From Nitratireductor aestuarii (lineage in GTDB: Bacteria > Pseudomonadota > Alphaproteobacteria > Rhizobiales > Rhizobiaceae): a stretch of 64,000 nucleotides of DNA. Below are positions 9,352 through 18,020 of this stretch, piece by piece; positions within the stretch are counted from its first letter, which is position 1; each line of letters starts with the position of its first letter. The stretch spans positions 1 through 64,000 of the forward strand of contig NZ_BMIF01000014.1 in assembly GCF_014641695.1 (NCBI RefSeq), read 5' to 3'. The position numbers were made by a program, and so were the translations under genes. The notes beneath the pieces are model-generated. The model saw only the letters and a program-made list of their open reading frames with translations. It was not told the origin of the DNA and did not search any database.

Positions 9352-10565
9352 GGAGGACAGTGACAGCATTTGCGATGCTACTCCTCGGATCAGCGCCAGC
9401 GCCGCTTGCCGCACAGGAGAGCTCCTTCTCACAGGTCGAACGCGGGCGCTATGCAGTGGCCACGGGCAATTGCCAAGGGTGCCACACCATTCCGGGCGAA
9501 GTCCCGTTCTCGGGCGGGCGCGGGCTTGAAACGCCCTTCGGCACGATCTACGCGCCCAACATCACCTTCGACGAAGATACCGGTCTCGGCCTCTGGTCCA
9601 AGGACGAGTTCTATCGGGCCATGCACGAAGGCATCGCGCGCGATGGCTCCCGGCTCTATCCAGCCTTTCCCTATCCGCACTTCACCAAGATGCCGCGTGA
9701 CGAGGTCGATGCCGTCTATGATTATCTGGCGAGCCTCCCTCGTGTGCGGAAGGAAAAGCCGGAGAACGATCTGCCCGTCCCGCTCAACTGGCGCTTTGCG
9801 CTGAGGTTCTGGAACTGGATGTTCTTCGAACCGGGCGAGTTCCAGCCCGACCCCACCAGATCTGCGGAATGGAACCGTGGCGCATATCTGGTGGAAGGGC
9901 CCGCCCATTGCGCCGGCTGCCACACCGAAAAGAACCTCGCGGGCGCGGACAAGGAAGCACAACATCTGAAGGGCGGCAACCTTGAGAACTGGGCCGCACC
10001 CAGTATCCGCGGCGGCACTCATGGGGGTCTCGAAAAGTGGAGCGAGGATGAAATCGTCGAATACCTGCGCGGCGGCCGCAACGCCCACACCGCCGCCTTC
10101 TCGACCATGGCAGAGGTGATCGAGCTCTCCACCCAGCATTTCACCGAGGCCGACCTGAAGGCCATCGCGGTCTATCTCAAGGATCTGGAGAGCGACGAGC
10201 GCGAAGAGCCCGAGGAGGCCGACGCGAGTGTGCTTGCAGCAGGCGAGGCGATCTATCTCGACAATTGCAATGCCTGCCATGTCTCGGACGGCTCCGGCGT
10301 TCCGCGTTTCTTCGCGCCGCTGGCCGGATCCGGCAAGGTGAACGACCCGGATCCAACGACTGTCGTCCGCGTCATCCTCCAGGGTGCGCGCTCCGTTCCG
10401 ACCAAGGTGCACCCCTCCCCGCTCTCGATGCCGGCTTACGATTGGAAGCTTACCGATGAACAAATCGCGGCAGTGGCGACTTATGTCCGTGCGAGCTGGG
10501 GCAACCGGGGTTCTCCGGTCACGGCTGACGAGGTCGGCGAACTCCGCGAAGCCCTGAAGGAATGA
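9348..10565 (+). CDS. Triheme cytochrome c subunit of the membrane-bound dehydrogenase
   Basis: The 405-residue product has a signal peptide ending near PLAAQ and three CxxCH haem motifs: CQGCH near 41, CAGCH near 188, CNACH near 305. Three class I domains in a row are the pattern of the cytochrome c subunit of gluconate or alcohol-type dehydrogenases, which passes electrons from the GMC subunit to quinone or to an oxidase. The start ATGA overlaps the GMC stop, so translation is coupled. A complete cytochrome oxidase lies 3 kb downstream. Confidence 0.9.
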   Translation: MRRTVTAFAMLLLGSAPAPLAAQESSFSQVERGRYAVATGNCQGCHTIPGEVPFSGGRGLETPFGTIYAPNITFDEDTGLGLWSKDEFYRAMHEGIARDGSRLYPAFPYPHFTKMPRDEVDAVYDYLASLPRVRKEKPENDLPVPLNWRFALRFWNWMFFEPGEFQPDPTRSAEWNRGAYLVEGPAHCAGCHTEKNLAGADKEAQHLKGGNLENWAAPSIRGGTHGGLEKWSEDEIVEYLRGGRNAHTAAFSTMAEVIELSTQHFTEADLKAIAVYLKDLESDEREEPEEADASVLAAGEAIYLDNCNACHVSDGSGVPRFFAPLAGSGKVNDPDPTTVVRVILQGARSVPTKVHPSPLSMPAYDWKLTDEQIAAVATYVRASWGNRGSPVTADEVGELREALKE

Positions 10566-10590
10566 GACACAAACTCAAGGGAGAAGCCAT

Positions 10591-11139
10591 ATGATGAAAC
10601 GAAGCCTTACGGTACTCGCGGCAGCCTTGATGGCGAGCAGCGCTTATGCCCAGGACCAGGCTCAGCAGCAGGAACAAGCTGCGGCAGGTGACCCGGTCAC
10701 GCACAAGGCGAGCTTTGTCGATGCTGAAGGCAAGTCCAACGGCAATGCCGAGCTGAGCGAGGTTGCTGCCGGCGGCGTGCTGATCAAGCTCGAGGTGACT
10801 GGCTTGCCTGCGGGGCAATGGGTGGCGTTCCACGTTCATGAAAACGGCGAATGCGATCACGAAAGCGGCCATGAGTCCGCAGGCGGGCACTTCAACCCGA
10901 GCTCCCACGAGCACGGCTTCCTTGTCGAAGAAGGCCCGCATGCAGGCGACATGCCGAACCAATATGTGGGCGAGGATGGCACCCTGCGTGCCGAGGTCTT
11001 CAACCCGATGGTTTCGCTGAGCGAAGAGGAAAACGGCATTCTCGGCCGCGCCTTGATGATCCATGCCGGACCGGACGACTACAAGAGCCAGCCATCGGGC
11101 GATGCGGGCGACAGGCTTGCCTGCGGCGTTATCGAATAG
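10591..11139 (+). CDS. sodC: Cu/Zn superoxide dismutase, periplasmic
   Basis: The 182-residue product has a signal peptide ending at about residue 20 (SSAYA). Copper and zinc ligands are visible in FHVHENGEC, GGHFNPSSHEHG, PHAGDMPN and MIHAGPDDY, and the C-terminal GDAGDRLACGVI supplies the disulphide cysteine. A short Gln-rich linker follows the signal. It starts 25 bases after the cytochrome gene, so it is probably in the same operon, where it would protect the periplasm from superoxide leaking from the dehydrogenase or respiratory chain. Confidence 0.92.
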   Translation: MMKRSLTVLAAALMASSAYAQDQAQQQEQAAAGDPVTHKASFVDAEGKSNGNAELSEVAAGGVLIKLEVTGLPAGQWVAFHVHENGECDHESGHESAGGHFNPSSHEHGFLVEEGPHAGDMPNQYVGEDGTLRAEVFNPMVSLSEEENGILGRALMIHAGPDDYKSQPSGDAGDRLACGVIE

Positions 11140-11152
11140 GCATTGAGGGGAC

Positions 11153-11872
11153 ATGAACGACGTCTACTGCGGCCCCGCGCCAGAGCCTGGAAACCTGTTT
11201 CAGTCGTGGAACCTTGACCTTCCCGCGCTAGTGCTCGCAGCGGGGCTGGCAGTGGCCTTTTTCGTTCTGCGGCCAAGCAGCAACCGCACTGCTTTCGGTG
11301 GCGGAATTATGCTGCTTCTCCTGCTGTTCATGTCTCCTCTTTGCGCGTTGACGGCAGCGCTGTTTTCAGCGCGTGCTGTTCACCACGTGCTGCTGGTTGC
11401 AGCCGTTGCGCCGCTTCTGGCGCTGGCCTTTCCGAGCCGATCCCGCCTTGTCAGCACCGGCACGATTGCGGGCATTCACGCGGTAATCTTCTGGTTCTGG
11501 CATGCGCCGCCCATTTATGACGTAGCGGTTAGCAATCCGTGGGCCTACTGGACTATGCAGCTGACGCTGCTCGGAAGTGCCGTCTGGCTTTGGCAGCGGG
11601 TGTTTGACCCGGCCGAGAAGGCTGGTTCGGTGCTGATGGCGCTGCTGGGAACGACGATCCAGATGGGGCTGCTCGGTGCCCTGCTCACCTTCGCGCCTAA
11701 CGCCCTCTACGACATCCATTTCCTGACAACATTGCCCTTTGGTCTCACGCCGCTGCAGGACCAGCAACTTGCCGGGCTCATCATGTGGGTGCCGGCAGCA
11801 CTCCCCTATCTTGCGGCTGCGTTGTGGCGGGCCTGGCCGCTTCTCGCCGACACCGTCCGAGGTGCCTCGTGA
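11153..11872 (+). CDS. ctaG: Cytochrome c oxidase assembly factor, CtaG/Caa3 family
   Basis: The 239-residue product is an integral membrane protein with about six or seven hydrophobic helices and the pattern AVHHVLLVAAVAPLLALAFP, FWFWHAPPIYD and LAGLIMWVPAALPYL, recognisable as the CtaG_Bacillus/caa3_CtaG family (distinct from the CtaG/Cox11 copper chaperone). Its role is assembly of a caa3/ba3-like oxidase. The oxidase genes lie 1 kb downstream. It overlaps the CopD-like gene by 4 bases. Confidence 0.82.
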   Translation: MNDVYCGPAPEPGNLFQSWNLDLPALVLAAGLAVAFFVLRPSSNRTAFGGGIMLLLLLFMSPLCALTAALFSARAVHHVLLVAAVAPLLALAFPSRSRLVSTGTIAGIHAVIFWFWHAPPIYDVAVSNPWAYWTMQLTLLGSAVWLWQRVFDPAEKAGSVLMALLGTTIQMGLLGALLTFAPNALYDIHFLTTLPFGLTPLQDQQLAGLIMWVPAALPYLAAALWRAWPLLADTVRGAS

Positions 11873-12366
11873 TCTGGCTGAAGGCGATCCACATCACTGC
11901 CATCGCGCTCTGGAGCGCCGGGCTCATCTGTCTGCCCGGCCTCTATGTGCAGCGCGCGCATGTGTCGGGGGAAGCAGCCCTGAACCGCCTGCATGAACTG
12001 GTGCGGTTTCTCTATGTGAAGCTCATGTCGCCGGCAGCCTTCATTGCCATCGGATCAGGGACGGCGCTCATCTTCATGCGCCAGACCTTCGAACCGTGGT
12101 TCGGCATGAAACTGCTCTTCGTTGGCCTGATGGCGGTCCTGCATACGCTGACCGGGCTCGTGGTGCTGCGCCTCTTCGATGAGGGCGAAGTCTATCCGGT
12201 GTGGCGCTTCGTAGCGGTGACAATTGTAACGCTGGCGGTCGTTGCAGCGGTGCTGTTCCTCGTGCTCGCCCGGCCTGACATTCCGTTCCTGCTGCCGGCC
12301 TTCCTGGCAGAACCCGGCGGATTGCGTCGCTGGCTCTCCGACCTCATTCCTTTTCTGAGATCATGA
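11869..12366 (+). CDS. CopD-family/DUF2269-like membrane protein
   Basis: The product is 165 residues from a GTG start at 11869, which overlaps the ctaG stop (GTGA). About four transmembrane helices are visible, with conserved His near the first (WLKAIHITAIALWSAG) and LHELVRFLYVKLMSP. CopD-like proteins of this size are often linked to copper uptake or to cytochrome oxidase genes. A longer frame opens at 11785, but it lies inside ctaG and would add a non-hydrophobic Cys/Arg-rich extension, so I reject it. The 3' end overlaps the convergent DUF2231 gene by 23 bases. Confidence 0.75.
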   Translation: MIWLKAIHITAIALWSAGLICLPGLYVQRAHVSGEAALNRLHELVRFLYVKLMSPAAFIAIGSGTALIFMRQTFEPWFGMKLLFVGLMAVLHTLTGLVVLRLFDEGEVYPVWRFVAVTIVTLAVVAAVLFLVLARPDIPFLLPAFLAEPGGLRRWLSDLIPFLRS

Positions 12367-12844
12367 GACCAACACCATGATCAAAAACGAGTTTTCCACC
12401 GTGCCAGCCAGCAAATCCGGTGAACACCGCCGCCAGCATGGAAATCAGCAGGCCGTTGGGCAGGATCAGGTTTTCGTCCGCCAGCCGGACGCCCCAGTTG
12501 AGGCCGCAGAGCGCGATCAGCATCATCGCGGCGACGGCATGGGTCCAGCTTGCGACCCGCGCGCGGATGCCGGGGACCAACAGAAGCTCGGCGGTGCCGA
12601 TCAGCCCTGCCGCCACGCCGCCGATGAAGGCTGCACCCGATGCCCAGATGCCCGTTCGCACCCAAAACGGGTCGGCGCTCCACCAGAAGAAGACGTCGCT
12701 TCCGAGCGTCGCGATGACAAAGGCTATGGGAAAATGGACCGTCATTGCGTGGAGCGGATGACCCGCCACGGCCACGGTGGACGTGACATCCTGTTCCGCA
12801 ATCTTTTGAAGGACAGGACTGCTGCTGTCACCCGTTTCACTCAT
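12344..12844 (-). CDS. DUF2231-type membrane protein
   Basis: The 166-residue product has four hydrophobic segments and the GHPLHAMTVHFPIAF motif near residue 28-42 that marks DUF2231 proteins; the paired His may bind haem or metal. The gene lies on the opposite strand within an oxidase cluster and is convergent with the CopD-like gene. Its 5' end (12844) is tight against, or overlaps, the start of the divergent coxB gene. Function unknown; a link to cytochrome oxidase biogenesis is suggested by place only. Confidence 0.75.
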   Translation of the reverse strand: MSETGDSSSPVLQKIAEQDVTSTVAVAGHPLHAMTVHFPIAFVIATLGSDVFFWWSADPFWVRTGIWASGAAFIGGVAAGLIGTAELLLVPGIRARVASWTHAVAAMMLIALCGLNWGVRLADENLILPNGLLISMLAAVFTGFAGWHGGKLVFDHGVGLMISEKE

Positions 12845-13522
12845 TTCCGCTGCTCCCTTTTGATTGTCTTTGCGACCCTGGCCGGCTGCTCAGGCGATCT
12901 TTCCACCTTGGACCCGGCAGGCCCATCGGCCGCTTCCGTCGCAACGCTCTGGTGGATCATGTTCACGGGCGGCACGCTCATCTTCGCGGCAACCTCTGTA
13001 GTCCTCGCAGTAGCGTGGGCAAAACCTCGCCTCCTGGGTGCAAACCCGCAGCGGTTGCTCATCCTCTGGGGAGGGCTGGTTCTGCCTTCCATCATCCTTG
13101 CGGCACTCGTTTTCTCGGCCTTTGCGCTGGGCGAACGGCTGATCGGTGCATCGGGTTCCCCCGCACCCTTGCGGATCGAGGCAGTTGCCGAGCGATGGAT
13201 GTGGAGCTTCCGTTATCTGATCAACGGCGCGGTGAGCGAACAGGTGTTGCATATTCCGGCCGGCGAGCCTGTGGAGTTTGCGGTGACCAGTGAGGACGTA
13301 ATCCATGGTTTCTGGATTCCGCGGCTTGGCGGGAAGATCGACGCGGTGCCGGGTCACACCAACATGATCCGTCTCCAGGCCGACCGCCCCGGCCGTTACG
13401 GGGGCGTCTGCGCTGAGTTCTGCGGAGAAGGTCACGAAATCATGCGCTTCGAGGTCGTGGCTCACCCTTTGCAAGAGTATGAGGCCGTGCTTGATCGGCT
13501 GGCTGCGGGAGAGGCACCATGA
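12806..13522 (+). CDS. coxB: Cytochrome c oxidase subunit II (CuA, lipoprotein)
   Basis: The product has a lipoprotein signal (IVFATLAGC; lipobox LAGC with Cys codon at 12887), two transmembrane helices and the CuA site CAEFCGEGHEIMRF. No cytochrome c domain is attached. The start is unsure: TTG at 12806 gives a plausible signal of about 27 residues, ATG at 12758 a longer N-terminus, TTG at 12860 one too short to be a good signal. None has a strong Shine-Dalgarno, and the first two overlap the divergent DUF2231 gene. The stop overlaps the subunit I start by 4 bases. Confidence 0.85.
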   Translation: MKDRTAAVTRFTHFRCSLLIVFATLAGCSGDLSTLDPAGPSAASVATLWWIMFTGGTLIFAATSVVLAVAWAKPRLLGANPQRLLILWGGLVLPSIILAALVFSAFALGERLIGASGSPAPLRIEAVAERWMWSFRYLINGAVSEQVLHIPAGEPVEFAVTSEDVIHGFWIPRLGGKIDAVPGHTNMIRLQADRPGRYGGVCAEFCGEGHEIMRFEVVAHPLQEYEAVLDRLAAGEAP

Positions 13523-16026
13523 GCACGCCTTCCCCGATCCGCCTGCATAAAGAACTCAGCCGCATCTGGGATACGGCCCCGGGTCTTGGAAGGTTGTCAG
13601 CCGTCAATCACACGGTTCTGGGAAAACGGTTCATCATCACCGCTTTCGTCTTCTTCACGATTGGCGGGCTGCTCGCCATGCTGATCCGCGCGCAGCTTGC
13701 GACGTCGAAGAACGCCTTCGTCGGCCCGGACATCTACAACCAGATCTTCACGATGCACGGGACGATCATGATGTTCCTGTTCGCGATCCCCATGTTCGAG
13801 GGGTTTGCGATCTATCTGCTGCCGAAGATGCTCGGCGCACGCGACATGGCTTTCCCGCGCATGGCCGCCTACGGCTATTGGTGTTATCTCTTCGGCGGCT
13901 CGATCCTGATCGCAGCGCTCATTCTGGGCGTCGCGCCCGATGGCGGCTGGTTCATGTACACGCCGCTCAACTCGAAACCCTATTCGCCGGGCATCAATGC
14001 TGACATCTGGCTGCTCGGCATCACCTTCGTGGAGATCTCGGCACTCTCGGCGGCAATCGAGATCATCGTCAGCATCCTGAAGCTACGCGCACCGGGCATG
14101 ACGCTGAACCACATGCCGATCATGGCATGGTATCTGCTGATCACGGCCTTCATGATGCTCTTCGGCTTCCCGCCGCTCATCCTGGCTTCGGCCCTTCTGG
14201 AGCTGGAACGCGCCTTCGGCCTGCCCTTCTTCGACCCGACGCGCGGCGGCGACTCGCTCCTTTGGCAGCACCTGTTCTGGCTGTTCGGCCACCCGGAGGT
14301 CTACATCATCTTCCTGCCCGCCGCCGGCGCGATCTCCATGATGGTGCCGACCTTCGCGCGGCATGAACTGATCGGATACCGGACGGTCGTCCTCGCCATT
14401 ATCGCCGTCGCCTTCCTATCCTTCGGCCTCTGGGTCCACCACATGTTCACGGTCGGCATACCGCATCTGGCACTCACCTTCTTCTCGGCGGCCAGTGGGC
14501 TGGTCGCCATTCCCACCGCAGTGCAGATCTTCGCCTGGATCGCCACCATCGCCAACGGCAGGCCGAAGCTCGACGTGCCGATGCTTTATCTCTTCGGCTT
14601 CTTCGTGATCTTCATCATCGGCGGACTGACCGGCGTGATGGTGGCGATGGTACCGTTCAACCTGCAGGCCCACGACACGCATTTCGTCGTGGCCCATCTG
14701 CACTACGTGCTGGTGGGCGGCTTCGTGTTTCCGATGCTCGCAGCCGCCTATTACTGGCTGCCACACTTCACGGGCAAACGGTCCGATCATGTCCTCTCCC
14801 GCCCCGCATTCTGGCTGATCTTCGTCGGCTTCAACCTGACGTTCTTCCTGATGCATCTGACCGGGCTTCTGGGCATGCCGCGACGGGTCTCCACCTATCC
14901 GCTCGAAGCGAAATGGGACTGGCTGAACCTGCTCTCCTCCTTCGGCAGCTTCATCATGACGATCGGCTTTGCCCTCTTCGTTATCGACGTTTTCCTGCAG
15001 GTGAGGTTCGGCACACGCTTCCGCCGCGATCCATGGTCCGCGAAAACACTGGAATGGGCGACGCCCACGCCAGCGACATCCTACGCCTTCGCCTCGCTGC
15101 CGGAGATATCCGATCGCGCAGACAGGCTCGAACCGGCTGCACTTGGGCCAAAGCTCGCGGGCGGTGAAGGTTATCTCGGCTTCACGCGCAACAACTGGAT
15201 GGAGACGCTGGGCGTCGACATGATGACCGCGCGGCCGACTGAAGTGATCGTGCTACCCCGCCCAACCTTCCTGCCGTTCTGGACCGGACTTGCGACAGGC
15301 GCCTTCGTGCTCTGTCTCCTGTTCAAGCTTTACTGGCTCTCGCTCGTGCCATTTGCCATCACCATTGGCCTCTGGTTCGTCTGGACGCTGACGACCGGAA
15401 GCCGCACGGATAGTGCACCGCTCGATATCGGCCACCGCCAGAGCGCCCCGCCCCATTGGCAGGTTGAGCGGCCGCCGTCCTGGTGGGCGATGCTCTTCGC
15501 CATTGGCGGCGATGCCGTGATGGTGACCTCACTCATCTTCGGCTCGCTCTTTCTCATTGTGGTCGCACCGCAGTGGCCGCCTCAAACCTACGTAACGGTC
15601 TCCCCGTTGCTGCTCTCGGCGATGGTCGCAGGCGCGATCATCGCTGCACTTTCAGGACGTTTCGCGGTTAAGCAACTCCTGTCGGGCACCCCGCCACTGG
15701 CGGGACTTTCGGTAGCAGGCGTGGGCTATCTCGTGGCGCTTACGGCTGCAACCATCGCCATCTTGAACATGGGTACGCTCACAGCCCATGCGCAGGCGGC
15801 TATGCTCTTTGCGTTACTCGCGATGGCGGCACTCCATGCCGCAATTGGGCTCCTGCTGATTGCCTATGGCTTCCTGCGCCATTTCAGCGGCAAGCTCTCC
15901 GCACTTCGCAGCATGGACCTTCGCATCGGCAAGCTCTGGCATGACGCGAGCGCGCTGGTGGTATTGGCCTGTGTTGTCGCGGCGCTGGTGCTCCAGTTCG
16001 ATCTCAGCAGCGCGAGGTTGCGATGA
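13519..16026 (+). CDS. ctaD: Cytochrome c oxidase, fused subunits I and III
   Basis: The 835-residue product contains a full haem-copper subunit I: TMHGTIMMFLFAIP, LFWLFGHPEVYI (CuB His and Tyr), WVHHMFTVG, and DTHFVVAHLHYV near residue 390. From about residue 640 a subunit III-like five-helix domain follows (WWAMLFAIGGDAVMVTSLIFG onward). Such I+III fusions occur in caa3/ba-type oxidases. With coxB it forms a proton-pumping aa3-type terminal oxidase. It overlaps coxB by 4 bases upstream and the small membrane protein gene by 4 bases downstream, so the set is one transcription unit. Confidence 0.92.
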   Translation: MSTPSPIRLHKELSRIWDTAPGLGRLSAVNHTVLGKRFIITAFVFFTIGGLLAMLIRAQLATSKNAFVGPDIYNQIFTMHGTIMMFLFAIPMFEGFAIYLLPKMLGARDMAFPRMAAYGYWCYLFGGSILIAALILGVAPDGGWFMYTPLNSKPYSPGINADIWLLGITFVEISALSAAIEIIVSILKLRAPGMTLNHMPIMAWYLLITAFMMLFGFPPLILASALLELERAFGLPFFDPTRGGDSLLWQHLFWLFGHPEVYIIFLPAAGAISMMVPTFARHELIGYRTVVLAIIAVAFLSFGLWVHHMFTVGIPHLALTFFSAASGLVAIPTAVQIFAWIATIANGRPKLDVPMLYLFGFFVIFIIGGLTGVMVAMVPFNLQAHDTHFVVAHLHYVLVGGFVFPMLAAAYYWLPHFTGKRSDHVLSRPAFWLIFVGFNLTFFLMHLTGLLGMPRRVSTYPLEAKWDWLNLLSSFGSFIMTIGFALFVIDVFLQVRFGTRFRRDPWSAKTLEWATPTPATSYAFASLPEISDRADRLEPAALGPKLAGGEGYLGFTRNNWMETLGVDMMTARPTEVIVLPRPTFLPFWTGLATGAFVLCLLFKLYWLSLVPFAITIGLWFVWTLTTGSRTDSAPLDIGHRQSAPPHWQVERPPSWWAMLFAIGGDAVMVTSLIFGSLFLIVVAPQWPPQTYVTVSPLLLSAMVAGAIIAALSGRFAVKQLLSGTPPLAGLSVAGVGYLVALTAATIAILNMGTLTAHAQAAMLFALLAMAALHAAIGLLLIAYGFLRHFSGKLSALRSMDLRIGKLWHDASALVVLACVVAALVLQFDLSSARLR

Positions 16027-16364
16027 CCCGATCGAGCCCGCTTCTGACACTTGCCGCCGGATTTACCATTTGGGCGAGTGGCTTTGCCGTCATCTACGCG
16101 GTTCAGGGGGTTGGTTGCGCATATGGATGGGATCTTATCGCCCTTGGCCCTGTCTCGCTCCTGCGGCTGGTGCTGATCCTGCTCACCGTAGCAACAGCAG
16201 CCATCATCTACGTTGTCGCGCGAGCACTCTCCGGCGCAATTCCGGGCAAGGAACGCGAGGCAAGCCACTTCATGCTTTCCGTCGCGGCTGGCGCGGCGCT
16301 ACTAGCCGTGCCCGCGACGCTTTTCACCTTCGCCGGCGTCTTCATTGCCACGGCGTGCAGTTGA
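16023..16364 (+). CDS. Small membrane protein of the oxidase operon
   Basis: The 113-residue product has three strongly hydrophobic segments (about residues 8-28, 43-65, 88-110). The start overlaps the ctaD stop (ATGA), so it is translationally coupled to the oxidase. It could be a subunit IV-like or assembly component. I do not recognise a named family. Confidence 0.7.
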   Translation: MTRSSPLLTLAAGFTIWASGFAVIYAVQGVGCAYGWDLIALGPVSLLRLVLILLTVATAAIIYVVARALSGAIPGKEREASHFMLSVAAGAALLAVPATLFTFAGVFIATACS

Positions 16365-16426
16365 ACCGACTTGCGCAAGGTGAGCATCGATCTACTATGG
16401 GTTCACCGGAAACTTGAGGGTGCAGA

Positions 16427-17350
16427 ATGAAGACGCTCGACGCACAGGCAACGGAGCAAAGCCTCGACTTCCCTCAATTAATCGAAGCTCTTCGCGACGC
16501 ATTCCGCGGAAACGTCGATGTCCCCCTGCGCCATACGCATCCGATCGGCGGCGGCACATCGCTGATCATGCCAGCGTGGGACGAGCACTTCTACGGCGTC
16601 AAGATCATCAATGTCTTTCCGGAGAATTCGGCTAAAGGTCTGCCCGGCCTTCACGGCACCTACGTGCTGTTCGATGCAAGAACGGGCGTGCCGCTCCTGA
16701 ACATCGACGGCGATGTTCTGACTGCCTATCGGACGGCCGCCGCAGCAGCGCTTGGCGCCTCCTATCTCGCCAGAGAGGACGCGAGTGACCTCCTGATCGT
16801 GGGTTCGGGACGGATTGCAAGTCTCATTGCCCCGGCGATGTCGGCCGTGCGCGACATCAAGCGCATCCGCGTCTGGAGCCGCACGCACGACAATGCGGTC
16901 GATCTCGCCAGCACGTTGCAGGCGCAGGGTTTCGATGCCAGTGCCATCATGTCGATCGAGGACGGCTATGATGCGGACATCATCTCGTGCGCGACGCTTT
17001 CCTCTGAAGCTTTGATCGAAGGTGCGAAGTTGCGGCCTGGAACGCACCTCGATCTGATCGGCAGCTTCAAGCCCGACATGCGGGAGGCGGACGGCGCCTG
17101 CCTCGCCCGCGCAACCGTCTTTGTCGACACCGAGGAAGCGCCGGCCAAGTCCGGAGATATCCTGTCAGCCGTTGACGAGAGCCATTTCAGCCTTGACCGG
17201 ATCGCCGCCACCCTGACCGATCTTGCGAGCGGTAAGCATTCCGGTCGACGGGACGGCGCAGAGATCACCCTGTTCAAGGCTGTCGGCAACGCCCGCGAAG
17301 ACCTCGCCGGCGCGGAACTGGTCTATAACAAGTACAAGAGCGGATCATAG
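16427..17350 (+). CDS. Ornithine cyclodeaminase / mu-crystallin family protein
   Basis: The 307-residue product has the family pattern GVKIINVFPENSAKGLPGLHG, a NAD-binding Rossmann segment LLIVGSGRIASLIAPAM near residue 125, and DLIGSFKPDMREAD. Family members include ornithine cyclodeaminase, alanine dehydrogenase and pyrroline-2-carboxylate or ketimine reductases; the substrate is not resolved here. It has its own short upstream region after the oxidase operon and converges on maiA with a 6-base overlap of the 3' ends. Confidence 0.85.
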   Translation: MKTLDAQATEQSLDFPQLIEALRDAFRGNVDVPLRHTHPIGGGTSLIMPAWDEHFYGVKIINVFPENSAKGLPGLHGTYVLFDARTGVPLLNIDGDVLTAYRTAAAAALGASYLAREDASDLLIVGSGRIASLIAPAMSAVRDIKRIRVWSRTHDNAVDLASTLQAQGFDASAIMSIEDGYDADIISCATLSSEALIEGAKLRPGTHLDLIGSFKPDMREADGACLARATVFVDTEEAPAKSGDILSAVDESHFSLDRIAATLTDLASGKHSGRRDGAEITLFKAVGNAREDLAGAELVYNKYKSGS

Positions 17351-17989
17351 AGCGTCTGGCTGCGCGTCGGGAACGCCAGCAGCGAACTCCGGTAGCTCCG
17401 CGCAGGCCGCTCCAATCCGCAACAGCGTCGGCCATTGCTCCGCGTCGACGCCGAAGCGGCGATTGTTGATCAGCTGCGCAAAGAGGCAGATGTCGGCTAG
17501 CCCCGGCTCGTCGCCATGGCAGAAGCGGCCCGTACGCTTGTCTGCAGCAAGCATCTGCTCCATCGGGGTCAGCGTTGAGACGGCCCAATGTGTGAACCAC
17601 GCCTTCTGCGCCTCCGCATCTGCACCAAAGACATCTTCTATATGGCGCAAGACACGGAGATTGTTCAGCGGGTGGATTTCGCAGGCGATCATCGATGCCA
17701 GGGCGCGCACGCGCGCACGCCCGCTGGTGTCTTTGGGCAGCAGAGGCCGGTCAGGAAATCGCTCCTCCAGATATTCCATGATGGGAAGCGACTGCGTGAG
17801 GATGGTGCCGTCGATCTCGAGTGCCGGCACCAACCCCTGCGGATTGATGGCCAGGAAATGACTGGCCCTCTGCTCATCCTTGCGCAGGTTCAAAGCGATG
17901 TATTCGTACTCCAGCCCCTTGAGCGCCAGCGCCACCCTCACCCTGATCGACGTTGAAGACCGGAAATAGTTGTAAAGCCGGATTTTCAT
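17345..17989 (-). CDS. maiA: Maleylacetoacetate isomerase (zeta-class GST)
   Basis: The product is 214 residues from the ATG at 17989 (MKIRLYNYFRSSTSIRVRVA). The SSTSxRVR motif marks the zeta-class glutathione site, followed by INPQGLVPALEIDG and an all-helical C-terminal domain. It isomerises maleylacetoacetate (or maleylpyruvate) to the fumaryl form with glutathione. It is the third gene after fumarylacetoacetase and a FAH-family hydrolase, as in homogentisate/tyrosine breakdown. A homogentisate or gentisate dioxygenase is not in this window. A 5'-extended frame to 18100 crosses into intergenic sequence and lacks support. Confidence 0.88.
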   Translation of the reverse strand: MKIRLYNYFRSSTSIRVRVALALKGLEYEYIALNLRKDEQRASHFLAINPQGLVPALEIDGTILTQSLPIMEYLEERFPDRPLLPKDTSGRARVRALASMIACEIHPLNNLRVLRHIEDVFGADAEAQKAWFTHWAVSTLTPMEQMLAADKRTGRFCHGDEPGLADICLFAQLINNRRFGVDAEQWPTLLRIGAACAELPEFAAGVPDAQPDAL

Positions 17990-18020
17990 TGTCGTGGTGC
18001 CCCTGGAGATACTAGATTTG

